DNA from: Chloroflexota bacterium
GTDB taxonomy: Bacteria > Chloroflexota > Anaerolineae > Fen-1058
Direction: 5' to 3'
Assembly (NCBI GenBank): GCA_016219235.1
Contig: JACRBO010000239.1
Coordinates: 1 to 6,536, forward strand
Length of the DNA: 6,536 bases
Shown: positions 1 through 5,516 of the stretch, one piece after another
How the letters are laid out: the number at the start of each line of letters is the position of its first letter
Position numbering within the stretch: position 1 is the first letter of the stretch
Notes under the pieces: model-generated
Seen by the model: the letters and a program-made list of their open reading frames with translations, nothing else
Told to the model about the DNA's origin: nothing
The model's database searches: none
Translations under genes and position numbers: made by a program

Positions 1-486
1 CGGCATGGGGATGCCGACGTCGCGCAATAGATCGATCGCCGTCTGGCGCGCGTCTTTCTTGTTGATGGCGCGATGCAGCTGAATCGCTTCGATCAACTGG
101 TTCCCGATCGTGTGGACGGGGCTGAACGACGACATCGGTTCCTGCGGGATCAGCGCGATCTCGGCGCCGCGAATCGCCCGCATCTCTTTGCCGTTCGCAT
201 CGAGTTTCGTGAGATCGATGTTCTCTTCCGTGGTCGAGCCGTTGCCCTTAGCCACCGGACGATGCCACATGATTTCGCCGCCGACGATCTGGCCGGGTGG
301 ATCGATGATGCGCAGGATGGCCTTCATCGTCACGCTCTTGCCGCAGCCGCTTTCGCCGACGATGCCGAAGACCTGACCGGCCTGCACGTCGAAAGTTACG
401 CCGTCGACAGCTTTGACCTCGCCTTCGTCAAGTTTGAAGTAGGCTTTGAGGTTGCGAACGGAAAGAAGTGGTGAAGAGTTAATCAT
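1..486 (-). CDS. OppD/DppD-type ABC transporter ATP-binding protein, partial
   Basis: This is the N-terminal half of a cytoplasmic ATPase that powers a family-5-type ABC importer. The reading frame starts at ATG 486-484 and is open to base 1, giving 162 codons; full-length relatives are about 320-350 aa, so the signature motif, Walker B and C-terminal region lie beyond the left edge. The Walker A P-loop GESGCGKS is at residues 44-51 and the Q-loop IPQEPMSSFSP is at about 113-123 (Gln115), a form typical of OppD/DppD. Between them, residues 75-91 form a polar insert that is longer than in the enteric proteins. A weak ribosome-binding site (AGGT, 494-497) lies 7 bases before the ATG. It follows the OppC-type permease by 84 bases, a gap that contains a large inverted repeat, so it may be expressed at a different level from the permeases. 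A second ATPase (OppF-like) would be expected downstream. Substrate is not readable from this subunit. Confidence 0.95.
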   Translation of the reverse strand, partial: MINSSPLLSVRNLKAYFKLDEGEVKAVDGVTFDVQAGQVFGIVGESGCGKSVTMKAILRIIDPPGQIVGGEIMWHRPVAKGNGSTTEENIDLTKLDANGKEMRAIRGAEIALIPQEPMSSFSPVHTIGNQLIEAIQLHRAINKKDARQTAIDLLRDVGIPMP

Positions 487-500
487 AAAGTGTACCTGTT

Positions 501-572
501 GTAATGAGTAACGAGTAATGAGTGATGCGTGCTCGGGACTGATTACTCATTACTCGTCACTCGTCACTCGTC
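501..572. repeat. Inverted repeat made of 7-base units between permease and ATPase genes
   Basis: The left half (501-528) consists of four units of the form GTRAYGA/GTGATGC; the right half (545-572) is four units of the form ACTCRTY, the reverse complement of the same motif. The halves pair: 511-526 with 542-557 forms a 16-bp stem with one G-T pair, and pairing continues outward to 501/567 with two mismatches, leaving a loop of about 15 bases. On the coding (minus) strand the first unit begins at the stop codon of the OppC-type gene (573-571). There is no T-run after the stem, so it is not a standard rho-independent terminator. It could act as an RNA stability or attenuation element, or be a dispersed intergenic repeat. 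Confidence 0.85.
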
Positions 573-1698
573 AATGGCTGTACGGATCCGCCGCGTCGCG
601 CAGCCCATCGCCGACGAGGTTGAAGGCCAGCACCGCCAGGACGACGAGCCAGCCCGGAATGAGCAGCCACGGCGCGAGCGCGATCGTTTGAATGTTCTGC
701 GCTTCCTGCAGCAGCACGCCCCAGCTGATCGCGGGCGGGCGCAGGCCCAGCCCCAGAAAACTCAGCGAGGTCTCGCTGACGATCATCACCGGCACCGCCA
801 GCGTGGCCGTGGCGATGATGTGGCTCATAAACGTCGGCACCATGTGGCGCGTGATGATGCGCAAGCGGCTGCACCCCGCCAGTTCCGCTGCCAGCACAAA
901 GTCTTCCTCGCGCAATGCCAGGAACCGACCGCGCACTTCACGCCCCAGGGTCGTCCAACCGATCAACGAGAGAATGATCGTGATGGCGAAGAAGACCTGT
1001 TCGGGCCGCCAGTCCTGCGGCAGCGCCGCCGTCAACGCCAGCCAGATCGGAATCGTGGGCAAGGCTTGCAGCAGTTCGATCAGGCGTTGAATGATCAAGT
1101 CGGGCAGGCCGCCAAAATAGCCGGAAATACCGCCCAACAGCACGCCGAGGATCGTGCTGAGCACCACGGCGATCATGCCGATGGTCATCGATGTGCGCGT
1201 GCCGAACATCACGCGGGACCATTGGTCGCGGCCCAGCCGATCGGTGCCGAGCAAGCTTAAGCGGTCTTTGGCATCGCCGGAGGTGGGGCCGATCAGATGA
1301 ATATCGGTTTCGATCAAGCCGAGAATTTTATACGAGTAGCCTTTGACAAAGAACCGCACCGGAATCTTGCGGGCTTCATCGACTGTCCATTCCATGCGCA
1401 GCGTAGTGGGGTTGCGCTTGCCGGTGACACCCGGTACCCACGGGCTGAGGTTCGCACCGTCGAAGAAGTGCAGCGGCTGGGTTGGAATGAAGGACTGTCG
1501 GGCTTCAGTGAATTCCGGGTTTTCCGTCGCAAAGAAATCGGGCACCAGCACGATGAGATACAGGAAGATCAACAGGCCGCCGCAAAACAGGGCCAGACGA
1601 TGTTTCTTGAAGCGCCACCAGACCAGCGTCCAGTTGGACGCCACCGACACGCGCTCTTCCGCAGCCGTAGTGGTTACAACAACCTCTTGAGCACTCAT
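571..1698 (-). CDS. OppC/DppC-type ABC transporter permease
   Basis: This is an inner-membrane permease subunit of a family-5 ABC importer, 375 aa, which pairs with the OppB-type subunit to form the channel. The cytoplasmic N-terminus (residues 1-35) is followed by a first membrane segment at about 36-55. A long periplasmic region (about 56-150) then ends in the family motif GTDRLGRD at 151-158. Further membrane segments follow at about 169-192, 200-224, 235-252, 294-316 and 342-362. The cytoplasmic EAA loop that contacts the ATPase is at 265-288, with core LAAELAG and a terminal VP. The C-terminus DGLRDAADP (364-372) matches the family ending. The ATG at 1698-1696 overlaps the TGA of the OppB-type gene by four bases (ATGA), and a GGGAGGGG ribosome-binding site lies 7 bases upstream, so the two permeases are translationally coupled. 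The roughly 95-residue periplasmic segment is long compared with E. coli DppC but normal for the longer OppC-like proteins. Substrate cannot be deduced from it. Confidence 0.96.
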   Translation of the reverse strand: MSAQEVVVTTTAAEERVSVASNWTLVWWRFKKHRLALFCGGLLIFLYLIVLVPDFFATENPEFTEARQSFIPTQPLHFFDGANLSPWVPGVTGKRNPTTLRMEWTVDEARKIPVRFFVKGYSYKILGLIETDIHLIGPTSGDAKDRLSLLGTDRLGRDQWSRVMFGTRTSMTIGMIAVVLSTILGVLLGGISGYFGGLPDLIIQRLIELLQALPTIPIWLALTAALPQDWRPEQVFFAITIILSLIGWTTLGREVRGRFLALREEDFVLAAELAGCSRLRIITRHMVPTFMSHIIATATLAVPVMIVSETSLSFLGLGLRPPAISWGVLLQEAQNIQTIALAPWLLIPGWLVVLAVLAFNLVGDGLRDAADPYSH

Positions 1699-2690
1699 GC
1701 GCGTGCCCCTCCCATGCGAATGCGCGGATCAAGCAGCGCCAACAGGATGTCTGAGATCAATGTGCCGACCACGGTCAGGCCGCAATAGATCAACAGGATG
1801 CTGCCCGCCAGATACATGTCCTGACTTTGCAGGGCGCGCAGCAGCAGCGGCCCGATGTTGGGCAGGTTCATCACCGTGGCGACGATGAGGCTGCCGGAGA
1901 ACAACTGCGGCAGATACCAGCCGATAGTGCTGACTAAAGGATTCAGCGCCAGGCGCACCGGATATTTCATGACCAGCCGCCACTCCGATAGGCCCTTGGC
2001 CCGCGCCGTGATGACGTAGGGCTTGTTGAGTTCATCCAACAGATTGGCGCGCATGATGCGCGTGAGCCGCGCCGTGCCCGCGATGCCGATGACGACCATG
2101 GGCAGCCAGATGTGGCTGAGCAAATTGCCCACACGCGCCAGACTCCACGGCGCATCGACAAATTCCGGCGAGAACAGGCCGGTGACGCTGATGCCCAGCG
2201 ACGAATAGGCAAACCACATCAGAATCAAGGCCAGCATGAAATTGGGGATGGCGACGCCAATGTAATTGAGCACCGAGAAAATGTAGTCGATCAGCGAATG
2301 CGGATGCGTCGCGCACAGGATGCCGGCCGGGATGGCGACCACCCAGGTAAAGACGAAGGCGAATAGGGCCAATATCACGGTCAATACAAGCCGTTCACCA
2401 ATGAGTTCATTGTTGGGGCGTTGATATTCGAGCGACAGACCTAAATCGCCGCGCAGGATGTTCTCCATCCACCGCAGATATTGAACGTGAATAGGCTGAT
2501 CGAGGCCGAACTGCTGCTCGAGCGCGTCGATCTGCGCCTGTTCCACCGACGAACCTGACGAAGCCAGCGTGGCGATGTAGCTGTCCAGGAAGTCGCCGGG
2601 CGGCGCCTGGATGAGAATGAAGACGACGACGGAAAACAGGAAGAGCAGCACCGGCAATAGGATCAGCCGTTGAAGGATAAAGCGTAGCAC
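1695..2690 (-). CDS. OppB/DppB-type ABC transporter permease
   Basis: This is an inner-membrane permease subunit of a family-5 ABC importer, 331 aa, close to the usual OppB/DppB length. The first membrane segment is at about residues 9-28 and is followed by the family's PGD motif (31-33). The periplasmic segment contains FGLDQP and the QYLRWMENILRGDLG block (about 61-84), both typical of the family. Membrane segments follow at about 101-125, 135-160, 190-206, 250-275 and 293-320. The EAA loop is at 224-248 (core ITARAKGLS), and the protein ends with LDPRIR (320-325). The start is GTG at 2690-2688, chosen because a full AGGAGGT ribosome-binding site sits 7 bases upstream. It follows the binding-protein gene by 82 bases, a gap occupied by a strong hairpin, and overlaps the OppC-type gene by four bases. 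The hairpin would be expected to favour binding protein over permease, as intergenic stems do in other importer operons; that is inference. Confidence 0.96.
   Translation of the reverse strand: MLRFILQRLILLPVLLFLFSVVVFILIQAPPGDFLDSYIATLASSGSSVEQAQIDALEQQFGLDQPIHVQYLRWMENILRGDLGLSLEYQRPNNELIGERLVLTVILALFAFVFTWVVAIPAGILCATHPHSLIDYIFSVLNYIGVAIPNFMLALILMWFAYSSLGISVTGLFSPEFVDAPWSLARVGNLLSHIWLPMVVIGIAGTARLTRIMRANLLDELNKPYVITARAKGLSEWRLVMKYPVRLALNPLVSTIGWYLPQLFSGSLIVATVMNLPNIGPLLLRALQSQDMYLAGSILLIYCGLTVVGTLISDILLALLDPRIRMGGARA
1706..1713 (-). promoter_or_regulatory. Ribosome-binding site of the OppC-type permease
   Basis: GGGAGGGG on the minus strand ends 7 bases before the ATG at 1698. It lies inside the last codons of the OppB-type gene and supports both the chosen start and coupled translation through the ATGA overlap. 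Confidence 0.75.
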
Positions 2691-2697
2691 GGTGTTG

Positions 2698-2704
2698 ACC
2701 TCCT
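2698..2704 (-). promoter_or_regulatory. Consensus ribosome-binding site of the OppB-type permease
   Basis: AGGAGGT on the minus strand, 7 bases before the GTG start at 2690. It is the strongest Shine-Dalgarno sequence before any start in the window. Its GGAGGTC core is complementary to a GACCTCC present in the 5' arm (2745-2751) of the hairpin just upstream. Confidence 0.85.
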
Positions 2705-2720
2705 GTTGGTTGTCAGATTA

Positions 2721-2752
2721 GGCCTCCGAGGTCTTTTAGACCTCGGAGGTCT
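2721..2752. repeat. Strong intergenic hairpin with self-palindromic arms
   Basis: A perfect 12-bp stem is formed by 2723-2734 (CCTCCGAGGTCT) and 2738-2749 (AGACCTCGGAGG), with a 3-base loop. Each arm is itself close to a palindrome: the right arm 2738-2752 reads AGACCTC-G-GAGGTCT around one central base. Several alternative foldings are therefore possible, including two small hairpins instead of one large one. It lies between the binding-protein stop and the OppB-type start. No T-run follows on either strand, so it is not a classical terminator. Likely roles are protection of the upstream binding-protein mRNA from 3' decay or partial attenuation; it also resembles palindromic repeats that recur in genomes of this type, from memory and unchecked. 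Confidence 0.85.
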
Positions 2753-2772
2753 GTGTGTTAATCGATGGAGCG

Positions 2773-4785
2773 TTACTGCTTGTAGTACCAGGTTTCCGGC
2801 AGCGCGTTGCCGGGCGTGCGCAGCGGCCAGTCGTTGCCCAATGACGCGGGCACGTTCATCAGGTTGTTGTTGACCACGGCCACACCTTGCACCATCGGCG
2901 ACAAACCGATCGTACTGATTTCGTACTGCTGGTCGACCCAGTGCGCGTACAGTTCCTTGGCGAGCGCAATCTGCTCATCGGGACCGACGGTCTTGGCCTT
3001 GTCCATGATCTCGACGATCTTCGCCAGTTCCGGTGTCGGCTCCATGCCTTCCTTGCCGCCGGTGGCGTACCACTGGCGAACCAGCGGGGCCAGCGACAGG
3101 CCGGGGTTGGTGCGCGGATCGTACTTGGGCGCACCGGTGAACGGGAAGCCGCCCGTGTCTTCGTTCCAGACTTCCGTCTGGATGTCGTTGCTGTCGCGCA
3201 TCTGGAAGTGCAGCGCGCGCTCACGCACCTGCACGATGGTCTTGATGCCGACCGCTTCCCAGTCCTTGGCGACTAGCTGCGCCACATCCGGCCACGGGCC
3301 AAAGGCGGGCACGACCGAGATTTCGATCTGGACGACTTTGTCGGTGCCCTTGTACAGTCGATAGCCGTCCGCGTTCTTCTTGTCCAGGCCCAGCGCATCC
3401 AGCATCTTGTTCGCTTCGTCCGGCTTGTAGTCAGTATACTTCTTGGTAACTTCGTCGCCCGGATAGTAGGGGTGCCACGGCGCGGCCACGGCGTTGCGCG
3501 GCTCGCCCAGGCCCATGAACGGACCTTCCTGAATTTGCGTGCGATTGGTGGCGTACGACAGCGCGATACGGAAATCGCGGGTGCGCATCAACTCGCCCAG
3601 ATCTTCGTCCTTCTGATAGGTCTGATTGAACATGACCACCGCGTCAGAGCCGCCGAAGTCCGGCCAGGTGATGATCTTGTACTTGCCGGCCTGCTCGTTT
3701 TCCTTCAGCACCGGGTAATTCATCAGGTTGATGTGGCGGTCCTGCTGATCGAGTTCGCCGGCGATGGCGGCCAGGTTCAGCGCCTGTGTGTCGGCGAAGA
3801 AGGTGAAGCGCACTTCGTCAAGATACGGCAGTTGGTTGCCCTCAACGTCCACGCCCACATAGTACGGATTGCGCTTCATGGTGAAGATTTGCTCGCTGAT
3901 GCGCGTCACGGGCACCCAGGCGGCCATCGTAGGCCGATCGGGGTTTTCAAACGGCGCGTTCTTGCTGGCGAACAGTTCGACCCACGTCTTAAACTTGGCA
4001 TCGGCCACCAGCTTGTCGATATCGGCTTGCGCGGCGAACGCGGGGTGGAATTGCTTCAGGTAGTGCGCGGGCAGGAACGGCGCAAAGGTTCGGTCGCCGC
4101 CGTCTTTGTTGGCCAGTTCATACAGGAACAGCGTATTCGGCTCGTTGTACGTAAACTTCACGGCGAAGTTGCCGTCTTTCTCGACCTTGGCAACGGAACC
4201 GTCGGCGTTCTTCATCCACTTGGGCAGCGACGGGGTGACGTCCTTGTTCAGCAGCACATTCTCGTACCAGAACAGGATGTCATCGGCCGTCAGGGGCTGG
4301 CCGTCCGACCACTTGGCGCCTTCGCGCAGCAAGACGGTCCAGACCTTGAAGTCGGCCGAATTTTCCCAACCCTTGGCCACTTTAGGCATGACCTGGCTGC
4401 CGTCCGGCGAGAAGCGGACGAGGCCGTCAAAGACCACGCGGACGTAGTTGTTGTAATCCGACGGGCCGGTGAAGCCGCGCCGCCACATGCCGCCATACTG
4501 GCCCACCTGCTCACCCTTCACAACCAGCGGTTCCTTGGGCAGGCGCTCGTCAACGGGCGGCAGCTTGCCAGAAGCCACGTCGGCGTCAAACAGCGGTGAT
4601 TGCTTGTACTTGGAAGCGGGCGCCGCCGGGGCAGCGGGCGGCTCGGTCGGTTTAACTTCAGGGGCTTTGGTCGGCGCGGCGGGCACCGCTGGCGCCGCGG
4701 TGGGCGTGGCCGCCGGGGCCGCGCAGGCCGCGAGCAACGAGACAACCATCAGCAGGGCGAACAAACGATATAGATTGTGCTTCAT
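2773..4785 (-). CDS. Lipoprotein substrate-binding protein of an ABC importer (family 5, SBP_bac_5 type)
   Basis: This is the extracytoplasmic solute receptor of the importer, 670 aa from the chosen start. The signal peptide (residues 1-20) has Lys2 and Arg7, then a hydrophobic stretch ending in the lipobox LAAC with the lipidated Cys21. Residues 22-58 form an Ala/Pro/Thr-rich linker that would hold the domain off the membrane. The family-5 signature is at about 137-178, including AKGWENSADFKVWT and LREGAKWSDGQPLTADDI. A region near LPAHYLKQFHP and the VDVEGNQLPYLDEV block are also typical of the longer members of this family. At about 670 aa it exceeds E. coli OppA and DppA (about 510-520 aa mature), and such longer proteins include glycoside and oligosaccharide binders, so the ligand may not be a peptide. 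The start was placed at ATG 4785 because it gives an ordinary signal peptide and has AGGAG 7 bases upstream; an in-frame ATG at 4833 has neither. The protein ends at a TAA at 2775-2773. Confidence 0.95.
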   Translation of the reverse strand: MKHNLYRLFALLMVVSLLAACAAPAATPTAAPAVPAAPTKAPEVKPTEPPAAPAAPASKYKQSPLFDADVASGKLPPVDERLPKEPLVVKGEQVGQYGGMWRRGFTGPSDYNNYVRVVFDGLVRFSPDGSQVMPKVAKGWENSADFKVWTVLLREGAKWSDGQPLTADDILFWYENVLLNKDVTPSLPKWMKNADGSVAKVEKDGNFAVKFTYNEPNTLFLYELANKDGGDRTFAPFLPAHYLKQFHPAFAAQADIDKLVADAKFKTWVELFASKNAPFENPDRPTMAAWVPVTRISEQIFTMKRNPYYVGVDVEGNQLPYLDEVRFTFFADTQALNLAAIAGELDQQDRHINLMNYPVLKENEQAGKYKIITWPDFGGSDAVVMFNQTYQKDEDLGELMRTRDFRIALSYATNRTQIQEGPFMGLGEPRNAVAAPWHPYYPGDEVTKKYTDYKPDEANKMLDALGLDKKNADGYRLYKGTDKVVQIEISVVPAFGPWPDVAQLVAKDWEAVGIKTIVQVRERALHFQMRDSNDIQTEVWNEDTGGFPFTGAPKYDPRTNPGLSLAPLVRQWYATGGKEGMEPTPELAKIVEIMDKAKTVGPDEQIALAKELYAHWVDQQYEISTIGLSPMVQGVAVVNNNLMNVPASLGNDWPLRTPGNALPETWYYKQ

Positions 4786-4896
4786 CTCAGCGCTCCTATG
4801 GGTAGTGGGTTGAAGAGCTTTCACGTTGTTCATACGTCCAACATATCACGGGCGAGATTAGCGTTCGGGCGGTGGCCTCCTTTCTCCTCGTTGTTC
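4786..4896 (-). other. Leader region between cupin and binding-protein genes
   Basis: This 111-base gap is the longest stretch before the transporter genes without an obvious repeat and is the natural place for a promoter of the transporter operon. I could not identify a convincing -35/-10 pair. It contains a second Shine-Dalgarno-like sequence, AAGGAGG at 4876-4882, with no start codon at a usable distance. No clear operator palindrome was found. Confidence 0.4.
4793..4797 (-). promoter_or_regulatory. Ribosome-binding site fixing the binding-protein start
   Basis: AGGAG on the minus strand, 7 bases before the ATG at 4785. This decides the start in favour of 4785 over the upstream in-frame ATG at 4833, which has no such site and would put 16 extra polar residues before the signal peptide. 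Confidence 0.8.
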
Positions 4897-5358
4897 TTAA
4901 GCCGTCAATTTAACTTGATCGAAATTCCAGCCGAAGCGATCACACAAAGTCTTAACGTGATCGTCCCACGTCGGTTCCGATGGGGGCTTCGCGCCGACGA
5001 AGGCATCCACGCTCAAATAGCGCAGCGTGGTCGCACTGTCGCATTGGATTGAATGAAGCGTGCTCGGCGGGATGCGGACCATGTCGCCGGGCTTGACGCC
5101 AAACTGCTGCGCAGGTTCGCCGATGGTCAACATGCCCGTGCCGTCCAGCACATAAAAGATCTGCTCGGCGTCGTCATGCCGATGCAGCAGCGGCGCTTCG
5201 CCGGCTTCCAGCACGACGACGAACACTTCCGTGGTGGCCGCCTCCACCCGACCCGCACTGCGCCACGCAGTGGGGCAAGTGTCGATCACCAGGTCGTTCA
5301 CGTGCGTCGGGTAGCGGTAGCGAATCGTTTCGGCGGTGCTGAACACGTAGCGGGTCAT
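4897..5358 (-). CDS. Small single-domain cupin protein
   Basis: A 153-aa protein with one conserved beta-barrel (cupin) domain, probably cytoplasmic because no signal peptide is seen. The first cupin motif is at residues 53-73: Gly53, the metal-binding pair His59-Arg-His61, then Glu65-Gln66 and VLDG (70-73). The second motif is at about 91-102: PGD, then IPPSTLH with His102 as the third histidine. A metal site of three histidines plus Glu65 or Gln66 is therefore intact. Proteins of this kind include sugar isomerases, dioxygenases, small-ligand-binding and storage proteins, so the reaction cannot be named. The ATG at 5358 was chosen because GAGGAA lies 7 bases upstream; the alternative TTG at 5373 would place that site inside the coding region. 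It lies 145 bases after the URO-D-like gene and 111 bases before the binding protein, same strand, which suggests but does not prove a shared role with the importer's substrate. Confidence 0.92.
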   Translation of the reverse strand: MTRYVFSTAETIRYRYPTHVNDLVIDTCPTAWRSAGRVEAATTEVFVVVLEAGEAPLLHRHDDAEQIFYVLDGTGMLTIGEPAQQFGVKPGDMVRIPPSTLHSIQCDSATTLRYLSVDAFVGAKPPSEPTWDDHVKTLCDRFGWNFDQVKLTA

Positions 5359-5365
5359 TGAATCA

Positions 5366-5371
5366 TTCCTC
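5366..5371 (-). promoter_or_regulatory. Ribosome-binding site of the cupin gene
   Basis: GAGGAA on the minus strand, 7 bases before the ATG at 5358. It overlaps the possible TTG start at 5373, which makes that TTG an unlikely initiator. Confidence 0.7.
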
Positions 5372-5376
5372 AAGCA

Positions 5377-5421
5377 TTCCGCCTGGCGCGCCGCCGCTTC
5401 GCGGACACGGCGTGAGCGGAA
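5377..5421. repeat. GC-rich nested hairpin
   Basis: Three nested pairings are visible: TTCCGC (5377-5382) with GCGGAA (5416-5421), CGCCG (5389-5393) with CGGCG (5408-5412), and CCGC (5394-5397) with GCGG (5401-5404) around a TTC loop. Together they would fold into a bulged stem just upstream of the cupin ribosome-binding site. There is no T-run, so a standard terminator is unlikely. It may be a dispersed repeat or a 5' leader structure. Confidence 0.5.
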
Positions 5422-5425
5422 ACTC

Positions 5426-5462
5426 GCATCCTGAGCGAAGTGTAAGCGTAGTCGAAGGATGC
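5426..5462. repeat. Short interspersed palindromic element
   Basis: The ends GCATCCT (5426-5432) and AGGATGC (5456-5462) are perfect 7-base inverted repeats enclosing a 23-base centre that contains GAGCGAAG and GTCGAAG. The element resembles, from memory, the CATCCTGAGC...TCGAAGGATG sequences scattered between genes in many environmental bacterial genomes. Whether this genome carries many copies cannot be seen from one window. Confidence 0.65.
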
Positions 5463-5486
5463 TTGCGTGCTCTATGTGAGTGATTT

Positions 5487-5516
5487 ATCTGTGTTCATCT
5501 GCGTTAATCTGTGTCC
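5487..5516. repeat. Three tandem 10-base units overlapping the URO-D-like stop codon
   Basis: Three consecutive decamers of consensus ATCTGYGTYM occupy 5487-5496, 5497-5506 and 5507-5516. The third and second units, read on the minus strand, encode the last residues (DTD) of the URO-D-like protein and its TAA stop at 5506-5504. The repeat therefore forms the gene's 3' end. Similar ACACAGAT-type tandems occur between genes in many environmental genomes, from memory and unchecked. Confidence 0.75.

Noticed and set aside
501..572. CRISPR array or insertion-sequence ends in the 7-base repeat
   Set aside because: There are no spacers, units are too short, the halves are inverted rather than direct, and no transposase lies between them.
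529..1260. Plus-strand open frame of 243 codons opposite the OppC-type gene
   Set aside because: The translation is extremely rich in Arg, Gln and His with no domain, and the opposite strand encodes a well-supported permease with EAA loop and GTDRLGRD motif.
2721..2752. Rho-independent terminator after the binding-protein gene
   Set aside because: The stem is strong but no T-run follows on either strand, and the next gene of the same transporter begins shortly after.
3472..4599. Plus-strand open frame of 375 codons opposite the binding-protein gene
   Set aside because: It lies entirely antisense to a gene with a clear signal peptide and family-5 signature. Its His/Arg/Val-rich translation shows no recognisable domain, as expected from codon bias of the true gene.
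4786..4833. Upstream ATG at 4833 as the binding-protein start
   Set aside because: It has no ribosome-binding site and adds 16 polar residues before the lipoprotein signal peptide; the ATG at 4785 has AGGAG at the right distance.
5359..5373. TTG at 5373 as the cupin start
   Set aside because: It would put the GAGGAA ribosome-binding site within the coding region; the ATG at 5358 is placed correctly for it.
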